From positions 1-36,301 of the forward strand of contig JAFDXD010000115.1 in the NCBI GenBank assembly GCA_018268135.1: a stretch of 36,301 bases of DNA, written 5' to 3'. Under the pieces are notes generated by a model that was given only the letters and a program-made list of their open reading frames with translations, did no database searches and was not told the origin of the DNA. The translations under genes were made by a program, and so were the position numbers. How positions within the stretch are numbered: position 1 is the first letter of the stretch; the number at the start of each line of letters is the position of its first letter. Below, piece by piece: positions 1 to 8,054 of the stretch. This DNA is from Bacteroidota bacterium. Lineage in GTDB: Bacteria > Bacteroidota > Bacteroidia > Chitinophagales > Chitinophagaceae.

Positions 1-1974
1 CAAAAAAAAGAAGTGAAATTTATTGGCGGTAGCGATGAACATGGGGTGCCTATTACCATTCGTGCCATGAAGGAAGGCATTACGCCGCAACAGGTGGTAG
101 ATAAATTTCATGCAATCATTAAAGAGAGCATGTTGCAGATGGGTATTTCTTTTGATATTTACTCCCGTACTTCCAATAAAATTCATCATGATACTGCTTC
201 TGCATTTTTTAAAAAAATGTATGATGATGGTTTGTTTGAAGAAAAAACAACCGAGCAATATTATGATGAAACCACTAAAACTTTTTTGGCTGACCGCTAT
301 ATTACAGGCACCTGCCCGGTGTGCAGCAATCCTAATGCCTATGGCGATCAGTGCGAACGCTGCGGCACCTCTTTATCGCCGGAGCAACTGATAAACCCAA
401 AAAGTACGCTGAGTGATGCTGTGCCTGTAAAAAAAGAAACGAAGCATTGGTATTTTCCTTTGCAAAATTATGAGGCATGGCTTAAGGAGTGGATTTTAGA
501 AGGGCATAAGGAATGGAAAAATAATGTATATGGCCAGTGCAAAAGCTGGCTGGATAATGGTTTGCAGCCAAGAGCCATGACGAGAGACAGCAACTGGGGG
601 ATAAAAGTTCCGTTGCCGGATGCAGAAGGGAAAGTGTTGTATGTATGGTTTGATGCGCCGATTGGTTATATAAGTGCTACCAAAGAATTGACTGAAAACT
701 GGGCGGACTATTGGTGTAAGGAAGATACTAAACTGGTGCATTTTATTGGAAAAGATAATATTGTTTTTCATTGCATTATTTTTCCGGCCATGCTAAGGGC
801 GCATGGTGGTTTTGTACTTCCGGATAATGTGCCTGCCAACGAATTTTTAAATATTGAAGGCGAAAAAGTAAGTACCAGTCGAAACTGGGCAGTGTGGGTG
901 CATGAATATCTAAAAGATTTTCCGGGTTGTGAAGATGTGCTGCGTTATGTGCTATGTGCCAATGCCCCGGAAACAAAAGATAATGATTTTACCTGGAAAG
1001 ATTTTCAGGACAGAAACAATAGTGAACTGGTAAGTATTTTTGGAAATTTTGTAAACCGCACCTGGGTACTCATGCACAAACTTTGTGCAGGCAAAGTACC
1101 AAAGTTTCACTCAGATATTTTAGATGAAAAAGATAAGGCGCTGATAGAAGAAATTAAAAACACTAAAATAAAAGTTGAAAACTTTATTGAGGAATTCAAA
1201 TTTAGGGATGCATTATTTGAAGTGATAGACCTGAGCCGCAAGGGCAATAAGTATATGCAGGAAAAAGAGCCCTGGATAGTAGCGAGGCAACTAGCCGAAA
1301 ATGCCGATGCACAAAAACTAATAGACAATTGTTTGCATTTGTGTTTACAGCTTACTGCAAACCTGGCTATTTTGATAAACCCATTTTTACCCACAGCGGC
1401 AAAAAAAATGCAAAGCATGATGAAGGTTGTTGATAAAATGCTGGATTGGGAAAATGCCGGTAGTTTAAAATTATTGAGTGTAGGCTATAGCTTAAGAGCG
1501 CCCGAATTATTATTTAGAAAAATAGAGGATGAAGAAATAAAGGCACAGGTAGAAAAACTAAAAGCCGGATTGATAAACAGTACAAATAAAACCATGCCAA
1601 ACGATAAAGAGCAACCCACTGCGGCGGAGGCAAAGCCTGCAATTAAACCCGAAATTCAATTTGATGATTTTGCAAAAATAGATTTGAAAGCCGGTACCAT
1701 TATCTCAGCCGAAAAAGTAGAGAAAGCAGATAAGTTGTTAAAGCTTGAGGTAGATTTAGGCTTTGAAAAACGTACCATTGTAAGTGGCATTGCCATGCAT
1801 TTTGCCCCAGAAGATATTATTGGAAAGCAGGTAACAGTAGTTGCCAACCTGGCTCCAAGAAAAATGAGAGGTATTGAAAGCAACGGGATGATACTAATGG
1901 CAGAAGATGCAGGGGGTAAATTAGTTTTTGTAAATCCTGATACGGCTGTACAAAATGGTAGTGGCGTTAGTTAA
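1..1974 (+). CDS. metG: Methionine--tRNA ligase, 5'-truncated by window edge
   Basis: This enzyme charges tRNA-Met with methionine in the cytoplasm. The reading frame is open from base 1, so the true start lies upstream; the GTG at 13 is internal. The first visible residues ([11 protein letters not shown]) are the classic stretch a few dozen residues after the HIGH motif, which is therefore missing, probably with about 45-50 N-terminal residues. A zinc-binding knob with two CxxC pairs (CPVC and CERC) lies around 315-365. The KMSKS-type loop reads [11 protein letters not shown] near 865-895. From about 1645 to the stop there is a C-terminal EMAPII/Trbp111-type tRNA-binding domain ([11 protein letters not shown], then [18 protein letters not shown]), which dimeric MetRS enzymes carry. 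No frameshift is seen. Identification is firm; only the 5' end is lacking. Confidence 0.97.
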   Translation, partial: QKKEVKFIGGSDEHGVPITIRAMKEGITPQQVVDKFHAIIKESMLQMGISFDIYSRTSNKIHHDTASAFFKKMYDDGLFEEKTTEQYYDETTKTFLADRYITGTCPVCSNPNAYGDQCERCGTSLSPEQLINPKSTLSDAVPVKKETKHWYFPLQNYEAWLKEWILEGHKEWKNNVYGQCKSWLDNGLQPRAMTRDSNWGIKVPLPDAEGKVLYVWFDAPIGYISATKELTENWADYWCKEDTKLVHFIGKDNIVFHCIIFPAMLRAHGGFVLPDNVPANEFLNIEGEKVSTSRNWAVWVHEYLKDFPGCEDVLRYVLCANAPETKDNDFTWKDFQDRNNSELVSIFGNFVNRTWVLMHKLCAGKVPKFHSDILDEKDKALIEEIKNTKIKVENFIEEFKFRDALFEVIDLSRKGNKYMQEKEPWIVARQLAENADAQKLIDNCLHLCLQLTANLAILINPFLPTAAKKMQSMMKVVDKMLDWENAGSLKLLSVGYSLRAPELLFRKIEDEEIKAQVEKLKAGLINSTNKTMPNDKEQPTAAEAKPAIKPEIQFDDFAKIDLKAGTIISAEKVEKADKLLKLEVDLGFEKRTIVSGIAMHFAPEDIIGKQVTVVANLAPRKMRGIESNGMILMAEDAGGKLVFVNPDTAVQNGSGVS

Positions 1975-2045
1975 TAAATAGTAATACATTTTTAAAAATC
2001 CATATTAATAAGTAGCTTTAGGCTATCATTAGTATTTTTTTCTAA

Positions 2046-2831
2046 ATGAAAAAAACAAGTTTTTTTACAAATAAAGTTACTGTATCTGTTTTAATACTAT
2101 TGGCTTGCCTGGTTGTTGATGTGGCATTGCATCGTCGCATGAGCCGTGTTATACTCCCCTCTGCATTTACCAATAAACGCACACCCCAGTCTATTGAACC
2201 CTGTAATGCTGTGCTGAACAGTGTTTCAAAGCATTGGGTAAGCCATATCAATTCTATAGAAGAGTTGGCGCATGTTACCAATGAAATGGGGGGCTTGCAA
2301 TCAAATATTTTTTTTAACGACTCTTCCAAACATTTTTATATTTCTCCCGAAATTTCTGTTGACAGTTTTTTTAATGCCATTGCCGCTAAAAGTATAACGG
2401 CTTCAGTTTGGTTATCTATTTCAAATCTCGATTCAGGCAATTACAAAACTGCTTTAGCAGAGCTTTCATCTTTAAGAAATACCTATCATTTAAAAGATAA
2501 AATAATCTTAACCTCTTCGTCAGCCCAATACCTTAGTCAATTTTGCGACAGCGGCTTTTACACAGGTTACCAGCTCCCTGAGTTTAATCCTTATTCCATT
2601 TCAGAAGATAGCCTCATTAATTATATTGATATCATTACAAACAACCTGAAGAAAAATAAAGTGAGCAGCATTGCCTGTAATTATTTTCAATACCCCGTAG
2701 TGAAGAAATTTTTCCCCAATTTTCCGGCCCTTACCTGGACGGATAAATCCTATATAAGCCTTGTATCCCACTATTTCAATAACCATCTTGAGGGCGATAG
2801 TCAGATTAAAGTAGTACTATATCCTTATTGA
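2046..2831 (+). CDS. FAM151/GDPD-like protein, possibly catalytically degenerate
   Basis: A 261-residue protein with a single N-terminal membrane segment (about residues 10-28), so probably anchored with the rest outside the cytoplasm. From memory its layout resembles Bacteroidota proteins of the FAM151/menorin group, a TIM-barrel relative of glycerophosphodiester phosphodiesterases: an H..NS.EEL start (VSHINSIEEL), a middle segment with W and NLD (SVWLSISNLDSG), then FYTGYQLPEFNPYS and a terminal VVLYPY strand. Where relatives usually show an acidic G-[IV]-E-x-D strand this protein has GLQSNIFF, and the following His-Asp is replaced by SPE, so the metal or acid residues appear lost. The family call is by pattern recognition, not a database search; the substrate is unknown. 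It lies 71 bases after metG with no clear promoter. Confidence 0.5.
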   Translation: MKKTSFFTNKVTVSVLILLACLVVDVALHRRMSRVILPSAFTNKRTPQSIEPCNAVLNSVSKHWVSHINSIEELAHVTNEMGGLQSNIFFNDSSKHFYISPEISVDSFFNAIAAKSITASVWLSISNLDSGNYKTALAELSSLRNTYHLKDKIILTSSSAQYLSQFCDSGFYTGYQLPEFNPYSISEDSLINYIDIITNNLKKNKVSSIACNYFQYPVVKKFFPNFPALTWTDKSYISLVSHYFNNHLEGDSQIKVVLYPY

Positions 2832-2898
2832 GTTACTATATTTTTATCTTAACCCTTATTTGGTTTTTAATTTGCATTTGTAAAATAAAAAAAGCATC

Positions 2899-3948
2899 AT
2901 GATGTATAGGAACAATATACTTTTTATTACACTATTGTTTATGAGTATTAATGTATTTGCACAAACTGATATGTCGTTAGTACCTTACAGAAGTGGCGAT
3001 AAATGGGGATATGCCAGCCCCGACAAAAAAATTGTAATACAGCCAAAATATAATGAAGCCTCTTGGTTTGCTTATGGATTTGCTGCCGTAAAAGTTGGAA
3101 ATAAATACGGCTATATTAACAAAGCCGGTACATTGGTAATACCTGCAAGGTTTACTGTAGCTAAGCCATTTAAAAAAGGATACTTGCCAAAATTAAATAA
3201 GGAAGGCGGCGACTCTGTATTATTTGCAGGCGCATCTCTAAGTAGTACCGGCTACGAAAATTGTATTGACAGCAAAGGAAGGGTAATGGCTAAATGCCCG
3301 GCTATTAATGAAAATTCTGTAGCAGAAGAAAACCAGCCTGTAGCAACAATAGTAAAGCAAAAAACTTACTCCCTGCAAAACAATGGAGGGCTCTTTGATA
3401 AAATTATTGATGATTATCAAATACCGGGTAGCGAAGACAGCTACTACATTGCAGAAAAACATGATTCCTTTGGAGTATTTAATGCAAGGTTTGATACCAT
3501 TGTACCTTTTGAATATAGTGCTATCAAAAAAATAAAATCGGGGCAAAATGAATACTTGCAGGTTGCAAAAAGTAATATGAGCGGAGTATTATCATTAACC
3601 GGGCAAACCCTTATTAATGCAGATAATAGCAGCCTTACCATTGTAAATGCCAATAATCATACTGATTATGCCATAGTAAAGCATGAAGGGAGCGCTTATT
3701 TAAAAGATCTAAAAAACAATAATATTTTGCCCAACGGTTATACAGATATTGTGTATGATAGTAATGGAGGGTTTGTATTATTTGATAAAGATAATTTGGA
3801 AGGTTTTTATTTTTTAAATGGTAAAATGATTGCTCCAAAATATGGGGAAATACACCTGCTGCCTGATGGAGAATACCTGTTGGTAAAAAATGCTATGGGA
3901 AAAAGCGGCTATGTAAATCAAAACGGCGATGAGTTTTTTGTAGAATAA
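2899..3948 (+). CDS. Secreted WG-repeat protein
   Basis: A 349-residue protein with a clean signal peptide (hydrophobic residues 6-20, cleavage likely after NVFAQ). Residues about 30-95 carry two good WG repeats, recognisable by KWGYASPDKKIVIQPKY and KYGYINKAGTLVIPARF. More degenerate copies recur to the C-terminus (FGVFNARFDTIVPFEY, GFYFLNGKMIAPKY, KSGYVNQNGDEFF). WG repeats form beta-rich, propeller-like surfaces of unknown role and are abundant in secreted Bacteroidota proteins. There is no enzymatic motif. Two ATG codons stand in tandem at 2899 and 2902; either could be used. It is separated by 67 bases from the gene before it and 246 from the next, so it may be monocistronic. Confidence 0.85.
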   Translation: MMYRNNILFITLLFMSINVFAQTDMSLVPYRSGDKWGYASPDKKIVIQPKYNEASWFAYGFAAVKVGNKYGYINKAGTLVIPARFTVAKPFKKGYLPKLNKEGGDSVLFAGASLSSTGYENCIDSKGRVMAKCPAINENSVAEENQPVATIVKQKTYSLQNNGGLFDKIIDDYQIPGSEDSYYIAEKHDSFGVFNARFDTIVPFEYSAIKKIKSGQNEYLQVAKSNMSGVLSLTGQTLINADNSSLTIVNANNHTDYAIVKHEGSAYLKDLKNNNILPNGYTDIVYDSNGGFVLFDKDNLEGFYFLNGKMIAPKYGEIHLLPDGEYLLVKNAMGKSGYVNQNGDEFFVE

Positions 3949-4105
3949 AAAAATCTTCTGTACGCAAATATTTTCCGGATACTTTAATATTTTCTGCCCG
4001 AGAAATATGGGTATTACCACACTGTTATTTTAACTTAATGATTAAAATTTGTGCAAAAGACCAGCCTTTTGCCATCTGCACACAGATATAGTAAAATTTT
4101 TCTTT

Positions 4106-4134
4106 TTGCCCATAATTTAAAAACACTAACTTCG
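4106..4134 (+). promoter_or_regulatory. Candidate Bacteroidota-type promoter of the fadN-like gene
   Basis: A TTG (4106-4108, within TTTTTG) stands 18 bases before TAACTTCG (4127-4134), close to the Bacteroidota vegetative consensus TTTG-N19-TAnnTTTG with one mismatch in the -7 box. Transcription would start near 4138-4142, leaving a leader of about 55 bases before the ATG at 4195. Confidence 0.5.
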
Positions 4135-4194
4135 ATTTTAGAAATAGTTGTTTAACTAACTAATTTTATTTTTTTACATTATTATGCTTTTTAT

Positions 4195-6570
4195 ATGAAA
4201 CGTACAATTAAAAAAGTAGCCGTGTTGGGCAGTGGAGTAATGGGTAGTAGAATAGCAGCGCATTTTGCAGGAATAGGGTTACAGGTATTGTTGCTCGACA
4301 TTATGCCAAAAGATTTGCCCGCAGATGCAAAACCGGCGGAGCGAAATAAAATAGTAAATGATGCCCTGGCTGCAGCAGCAAAATCCAACCCATCTCCATT
4401 ATATACAAAAGATGTTTTAAAAAGAATAACTACCGGAAACTTTACGGATAATATGAAGGATATTGCCGGCGCAGACTGGATTATAGAGGTAGTGATAGAG
4501 CGGCTGGATATTAAACAATCTGTTTTTACGGAAGTAGAAAAATACCGCAAACCCGGCACCTTAATTACTTCCAATACTTCGGGTATCCCAATACATTTAA
4601 TGGCCGAAGGCCGCAGCGATGATTTTAAAAAACATTTTTGCGGCACCCATTTTTTTAATCCGCCTCGCTATTTAAGATTGCTCGAAATTATTCCTACCCC
4701 ATTTACAGATAAAGAAGTGGTAGATTTTTTAATGCAGTTTGGCGATAAATACCTTGGCAAAACAACGGTATTGGCAAAAGACACTCCGGCGTTTATAGCC
4801 AATCGTATAGGCGTATTTGGCATGATGGCCATTATGAATACGATGGAAAAACTTGGCCTGAGCATTGATGAAATAGATGCCCTTACCGGGCCGGTAATTG
4901 GCAGGCCCAAATCTGCTACTTTTAGAACCGCAGATGTAGTAGGTATAGATACCCTGGTAAAAGTAGCCAATGGTGTACAGGAAAATTGTCCTGATGATGA
5001 AGCAAAAGCCATTTTCAATATTCCCACATGGCTAAATAAAATAATAGAAAATAAATGGCTGGGAGATAAAACCGGCCAGGGCTTTTTTAAGAAAATTAAA
5101 TCTGGAAGCCAGTCAGAAATACAGGTATTAAACCTTTCCACTTTTGAATACGAGCCAAGGCAAAAGCCAAAGTTTGCTACACTTGAAACAGCAAAACCCA
5201 TTGAAGATTTACATACCAGGTTAAAAGCGCTGGTATCGGGCAAAGATAAAGCAGGTGAGTTTTTTCGCCAGTTTCATTATGCTTTGTTCTCTTATATTTC
5301 GCACCGCATACCCGAAATAAGTGATGAAGTTTACAGGGTAGATGATGCCATGATGGCCGGCTTTGGCTGGGAGATTGGCGCTTTTGAAAGCTGGGATGTA
5401 TTGGGCGTGGCAGCCACAGTAGAAGCAATGAAAGCTGCCGGTTATAGCGTAGCCCCCTGGGTTAGCGATATGCTCGCTTCCGGCACAACATCATTTTATA
5501 AAGTAGAAAATGGTAAGCGTTTATACTACGACGTTAGTTCTAAATCATACAAAGCTATTCCGGGTGGCGATGCCTTTATAGTAATGAAAAATTTTTCGAA
5601 CCAAACGGTTTGGAAAAACAGCGCCTGCCGCACCTATCATTTGGGCGACGATGTACTTGGGCTGGAGTGGTACACAAAAATGGGAAGCATTGGAGGCGAA
5701 GTATTAGAAGGCATACAAAAATCTATTGCCCTGGCAGAAGAAAAGTACAAGGGCCTTGTAATTGCCAATGATGGCTCCAATTTTAGCGCAGGCGCAAATG
5801 TGGGAATGATTTTTATGCTGGCCATTGAGCAGGATTATGATGAAATTGACATGGCCATTCGCATGTTTCAAAATACCATGATGAGGGTACGATATTCATC
5901 AATACCGGTAGTGCTTGCTCCGCATGGGCTGGCATTGGGTGGCGGCTGCGAAATTTGCCTGCATGCCGATAAAGTAATTGCGGCGGCAGAAACTTATACC
6001 GGCCTGGTAGAAGTGGGCATTGGTGTAATACCCGGCGGCGGCGGTACCAAAGAGTTTGTGCTAAGGGCTGCAGATGAAATGCACCATGGCGAACCCGAAA
6101 CCATTACACTGCAAAATCGTTTTTTAACCATTGCTACCGCAAAAGTGGCTACCTCGGCTTTTGAAGCTTTTGACATGGGGGTTTATCGCAAAGGGCACGA
6201 TGAGGTGAGCATTAATATTGGCAGGCGCATTGCTGAAGCTAAAAAAGCAGTCATCAATATGTATGACGAAGGATATGTAATGCCCGTACAACGTACCGAT
6301 ATAAAAGTACTTGGTCGAATGGGGCTTGGTGCTATGTATGCTGGCATTAATGGTATGTACAAAGGCAACTATGCTACAGAGCATGATGTAACTGTAGCAA
6401 AAAAACTAGCCTATGTAATGTGTGGCGGCGACCTTAGCGAACAATCACTCGTGAGTGAACAATATCTTTTAGATTTAGAAAGAGAAGCTTTTCTTAGCCT
6501 TACCGGCGAAAAGAAAACACTGGAACGAATACAAAGTATTTTAAAAACCGGTAAGCCTCTCAGAAATTAA
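4195..6570 (+). CDS. fadN: FadN-like 3-hydroxyacyl-CoA dehydrogenase / enoyl-CoA hydratase
   Basis: A 791-residue fused beta-oxidation enzyme that hydrates enoyl-CoA and oxidises 3-hydroxyacyl-CoA with NAD. The dehydrogenase half is N-terminal: Rossmann GSGVMG at residues 12-17, followed by the catalytic His region (GTHFFNPPRYL) and the C-terminal 3HCDH domain. The crotonase half is C-terminal: FSAGANVGM, then LGGGCEICLHAD near residue 580 and EVGIGVIPGGGGT near 605-615, which form the oxyanion hole and active-site Glu region. This order (dehydrogenase first) and length match Bacillus FadN rather than E. coli FadB, where the hydratase is first. The usual thiolase and acyl-CoA dehydrogenase partners are not adjacent here. 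The start is supported by the Rossmann motif falling 8-12 residues in. Confidence 0.93.
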   Translation: MKRTIKKVAVLGSGVMGSRIAAHFAGIGLQVLLLDIMPKDLPADAKPAERNKIVNDALAAAAKSNPSPLYTKDVLKRITTGNFTDNMKDIAGADWIIEVVIERLDIKQSVFTEVEKYRKPGTLITSNTSGIPIHLMAEGRSDDFKKHFCGTHFFNPPRYLRLLEIIPTPFTDKEVVDFLMQFGDKYLGKTTVLAKDTPAFIANRIGVFGMMAIMNTMEKLGLSIDEIDALTGPVIGRPKSATFRTADVVGIDTLVKVANGVQENCPDDEAKAIFNIPTWLNKIIENKWLGDKTGQGFFKKIKSGSQSEIQVLNLSTFEYEPRQKPKFATLETAKPIEDLHTRLKALVSGKDKAGEFFRQFHYALFSYISHRIPEISDEVYRVDDAMMAGFGWEIGAFESWDVLGVAATVEAMKAAGYSVAPWVSDMLASGTTSFYKVENGKRLYYDVSSKSYKAIPGGDAFIVMKNFSNQTVWKNSACRTYHLGDDVLGLEWYTKMGSIGGEVLEGIQKSIALAEEKYKGLVIANDGSNFSAGANVGMIFMLAIEQDYDEIDMAIRMFQNTMMRVRYSSIPVVLAPHGLALGGGCEICLHADKVIAAAETYTGLVEVGIGVIPGGGGTKEFVLRAADEMHHGEPETITLQNRFLTIATAKVATSAFEAFDMGVYRKGHDEVSINIGRRIAEAKKAVINMYDEGYVMPVQRTDIKVLGRMGLGAMYAGINGMYKGNYATEHDVTVAKKLAYVMCGGDLSEQSLVSEQYLLDLEREAFLSLTGEKKTLERIQSILKTGKPLRN

Positions 6571-6651
6571 TTTGAGTAATCCTTATTTGATTTGTTCATA
6601 AACAGTTTGCTATAGGGCATTTTAATACTATCCAAAAAAGTCCTGATTACA

Positions 6652-7137
6652 ATGACAAACAATAGACGTGGCATTAAACTCAGACCTACTGTAATTGCCG
6701 ACTTGGACACTTTATTTCTATTTCAACTTGATAAAGAAGGTGGATATCTGGCTGCATTTATGCCAAAAGACTCGACAAACAAAGTAGCCTACCTAACAAA
6801 ATATACAAAGTTGTTAAACGATCCCACGGTAAATAATCAGACAATCATTCTTGACGGCATTATAGTTGGAAGCATTGCAAAATTTGTAATGGAAGGCGAC
6901 ACAGAAATTACATATTGGATTGACAAAAAATTTTGGGGACAAGGCATTGCCACTAAAGCATTAAACGAATTTCTTTCCATTGAAACTCATAGGCCAATTT
7001 TTGGACGAGTAGCATTTGATAATTTTGGTTCACAGAAAGTATTAGAAAAATGTGGTTTTGAAAAAGTTGGCTCTGACAAAGGTTTTGCAAGCGCCAGACA
7101 AATGGAAATAGAAGAATTTATTTATAAACTGAATTGA
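6652..7137 (+). CDS. GNAT family N-acetyltransferase (RimJ/RimL-like)
   Basis: A 161-residue acetyl-CoA-dependent acyltransferase. The acetyl-CoA pyrophosphate loop is visible as WGQGIATKAL, preceded by a beta strand (TEITYWIDKKF) and followed by RVAFDNFGSQKVLEKCGFEKVG, the strand and helix pattern of the RimJ/RimL-type GNAT subgroup. The acceptor (ribosomal protein N-terminus, amino acid or drug) cannot be told from sequence. Codon use is unlike the flanking genes: seven of ten Asp codons are GAC, while the neighbours overwhelmingly use GAT, and few of the GCC/GGC codons common around it appear. Together with non-coding flanks on both sides (81 and 225 bases), this hints at acquisition by transfer, without any mobile-element remnant. 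Confidence 0.88.
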   Translation: MTNNRRGIKLRPTVIADLDTLFLFQLDKEGGYLAAFMPKDSTNKVAYLTKYTKLLNDPTVNNQTIILDGIIVGSIAKFVMEGDTEITYWIDKKFWGQGIATKALNEFLSIETHRPIFGRVAFDNFGSQKVLEKCGFEKVGSDKGFASARQMEIEEFIYKLN

Positions 7138-7314
7138 CAAAACCCGAAGATAAAAGCCAAAAAACAAACAGATTTGCATTAGGAGGTTAGAAGTACAAAC
7201 CCTAATTGAGTTCCTCGGTAAAACAATAGTGATTAAATTGTGTTACGAACAACTACTTCTGTCAGAACTAAAGGTACAGGCACTATTAAAAGTTACCTGT
7301 TTCATGTATGCCGA

Positions 7315-7346
7315 TTGATAAATTTGTGTATTTAGTTTTACTTTTG
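7315..7346 (+). promoter_or_regulatory. Candidate promoter of the DUF4293 gene
   Basis: TACTTTTG at 7339-7346 is a perfect TAnnTTTG box, with a TTG at 7315-7317 and a 21-base spacer (slightly longer than the usual 19). The ATG at 7363 lies 16 bases after the box, a spacing repeated at other genes here. Confidence 0.5.
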
Positions 7347-7362
7347 GTAAAATTTTTACACA

Positions 7363-7773
7363 ATGATACAAAGAATACAATCTGTTTGGCTACTACTAAC
7401 TTCTGTCTGTGTTTTTGCCGGGCTTAAACTTCCTTTTTACAGCGGCACCAATAAAGAGGGGGTTCCTTCTTCATTATTAAATGGCATGTCGCCTATTTAT
7501 TTATTACTGCTAACAGTGGCTATAAGCGTAATTTCATTAGTAACTATTTTTCTTTATAAAAATAGAAATTTACAACTCAGGCTTTGCCTGATTACCATTT
7601 TATTGCAAGTAGGCCTTATATATTTATATTATCATCAATCTACTTTTTACACCGGAGGCACTTTTGCACTTACGGCCATACTGCAACCGGCTGCATTGCT
7701 ATTTTTATTTTTTGCAGTTACCGGTATTAGAAAAGATAATAAAATGGTGAAAGATAGCGACCGCCTTAGATAA
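7363..7773 (+). CDS. DUF4293 family membrane protein
   Basis: A 136-residue integral membrane protein with four predicted hydrophobic helices (about residues 5-25, 45-66, 71-90, 98-120) and a charged C-terminal tail (RKDNKMVKDSDRLR). The opening MIQRIQSVWLLL is characteristic of DUF4293, a small family largely restricted to Bacteroidota. The function is unknown and nothing in the sequence suggests a catalytic site. It precedes the thr operon by 281 bases and is probably transcribed separately from its own TAnnTTTG promoter. Confidence 0.8.
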   Translation: MIQRIQSVWLLLTSVCVFAGLKLPFYSGTNKEGVPSSLLNGMSPIYLLLLTVAISVISLVTIFLYKNRNLQLRLCLITILLQVGLIYLYYHQSTFYTGGTFALTAILQPAALLFLFFAVTGIRKDNKMVKDSDRLR

Positions 7774-7877
7774 ATGATTGATTAATATATTTGAATAAAT
7801 ATTTAGTTTTATTAGAAAATATCTAAAACTTTAAAATTTAGATGCATTTTAGGTTGTAATCCTGTACTTTCGTTAAA

Positions 7878-7961
7878 GTGTTCAAAACTACCAATCATAC
7901 AACTCCTTACGCTACTGTAGCTATTATATGCACTACAGCTACGATTATTACAACCCTTTAG
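7878..7961 (+). CDS. Candidate threonine-operon leader peptide (thrL-like)
   Basis: A 27-codon frame upstream of thrA, GTG start at 7878 and TAG at 7959-7961, encodes a peptide with 10 threonines and 4 isoleucines, ending CTTATIITTL. Thr comes in runs (TT, TT, T, TT, T, TT). This composition mirrors the E. coli thr leader, where ribosome stalling at Thr and Ile codons controls termination. No other frame in the intergenic region is so biased. The start is uncertain: the frame is open only from 7860, contains no ATG, and GTG 7878 is the only plausible initiator. A TACTTTCG box at 7865-7872 would put the transcription start almost on the GTG, implying a leaderless message, or the real promoter is further upstream. 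Confidence 0.6.
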   Translation: MFKTTNHTTPYATVAIICTTATIITTL

Positions 7962-7972
7962 GGGTTGCATAT
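7915..7972 (+). promoter_or_regulatory. Competing RNA pairings in the thr leader (putative attenuator)
   Basis: Within and just after the Thr-rich frame several stems can form. CTGTAG (7915-7920) pairs with CTACAG (7933-7938), or GTAGCT (7917-7922) with AGCTAC (7937-7942). ATATGCA (7926-7932) pairs with TGCATAT (7966-7972). CAACCC (7951-7956) pairs with GGGTTG (7962-7967) over a loop holding the leader stop codon. The first two exclude one another, and the last two overlap at 7966-7967, so a ribosome paused on Thr codons could switch between them. A weak stem ending at about 7999 followed by TTTTT (8001-8005) might be the terminator, but it is short. Pairings were read by eye; no folding energy was calculated. 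Confidence 0.45.
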
Positions 7973-8012
7973 TTACATATTACCAATTGGGCTTCGGCTA
8001 TTTTTAACACAG

Positions 8013-8036
8013 TTTTCATTTCAATTTTCATTTCAA
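8013..8036 (+). repeat. 12-base tandem duplication before thrA
   Basis: TTTTCATTTCAA occurs twice in perfect tandem (8013-8024 and 8025-8036), followed by a T-rich tract, ending 18 bases before the thrA ATG. It sits in the ribosome-approach region, so copy-number change could alter translation. Confidence 0.85.
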
Positions 8037-8054
8037 TTTTTTTAAGTAAACTAT

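Noticed and set aside
13-15. GTG as the metG start
   Set aside because: The frame is open upstream to base 1, and the conserved sequence begins in the middle of the catalytic domain, so the gene is truncated by the window rather than starting here.
4191-5243. Long minus-strand open frames of 151 and 191 codons
   Set aside because: Antisense shadows of the FadN-like gene; no protein family features.
7176-7200. AGGAGG sequence after the GNAT gene that looks like a ribosome-binding site
   Set aside because: No start codon at a usable distance opens a frame of meaningful length, and strong Shine-Dalgarno sequences are not the rule in this lineage.
7989-8005. GGGC-TTCG-GCT hairpin plus TTTTT as thr attenuator terminator
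   Set aside because: The stem is only two to three pairs long, too weak to call a terminator; kept only as a possibility within the attenuator entry.
7928-8038. ATG-started frame (MHYSYDYYNP...) in the thr leader
   Set aside because: It runs through the spacer and into the start of thrA in another frame; the Thr/Ile-rich frame fits the operon product far better, although this ATG is the only one in the leader.
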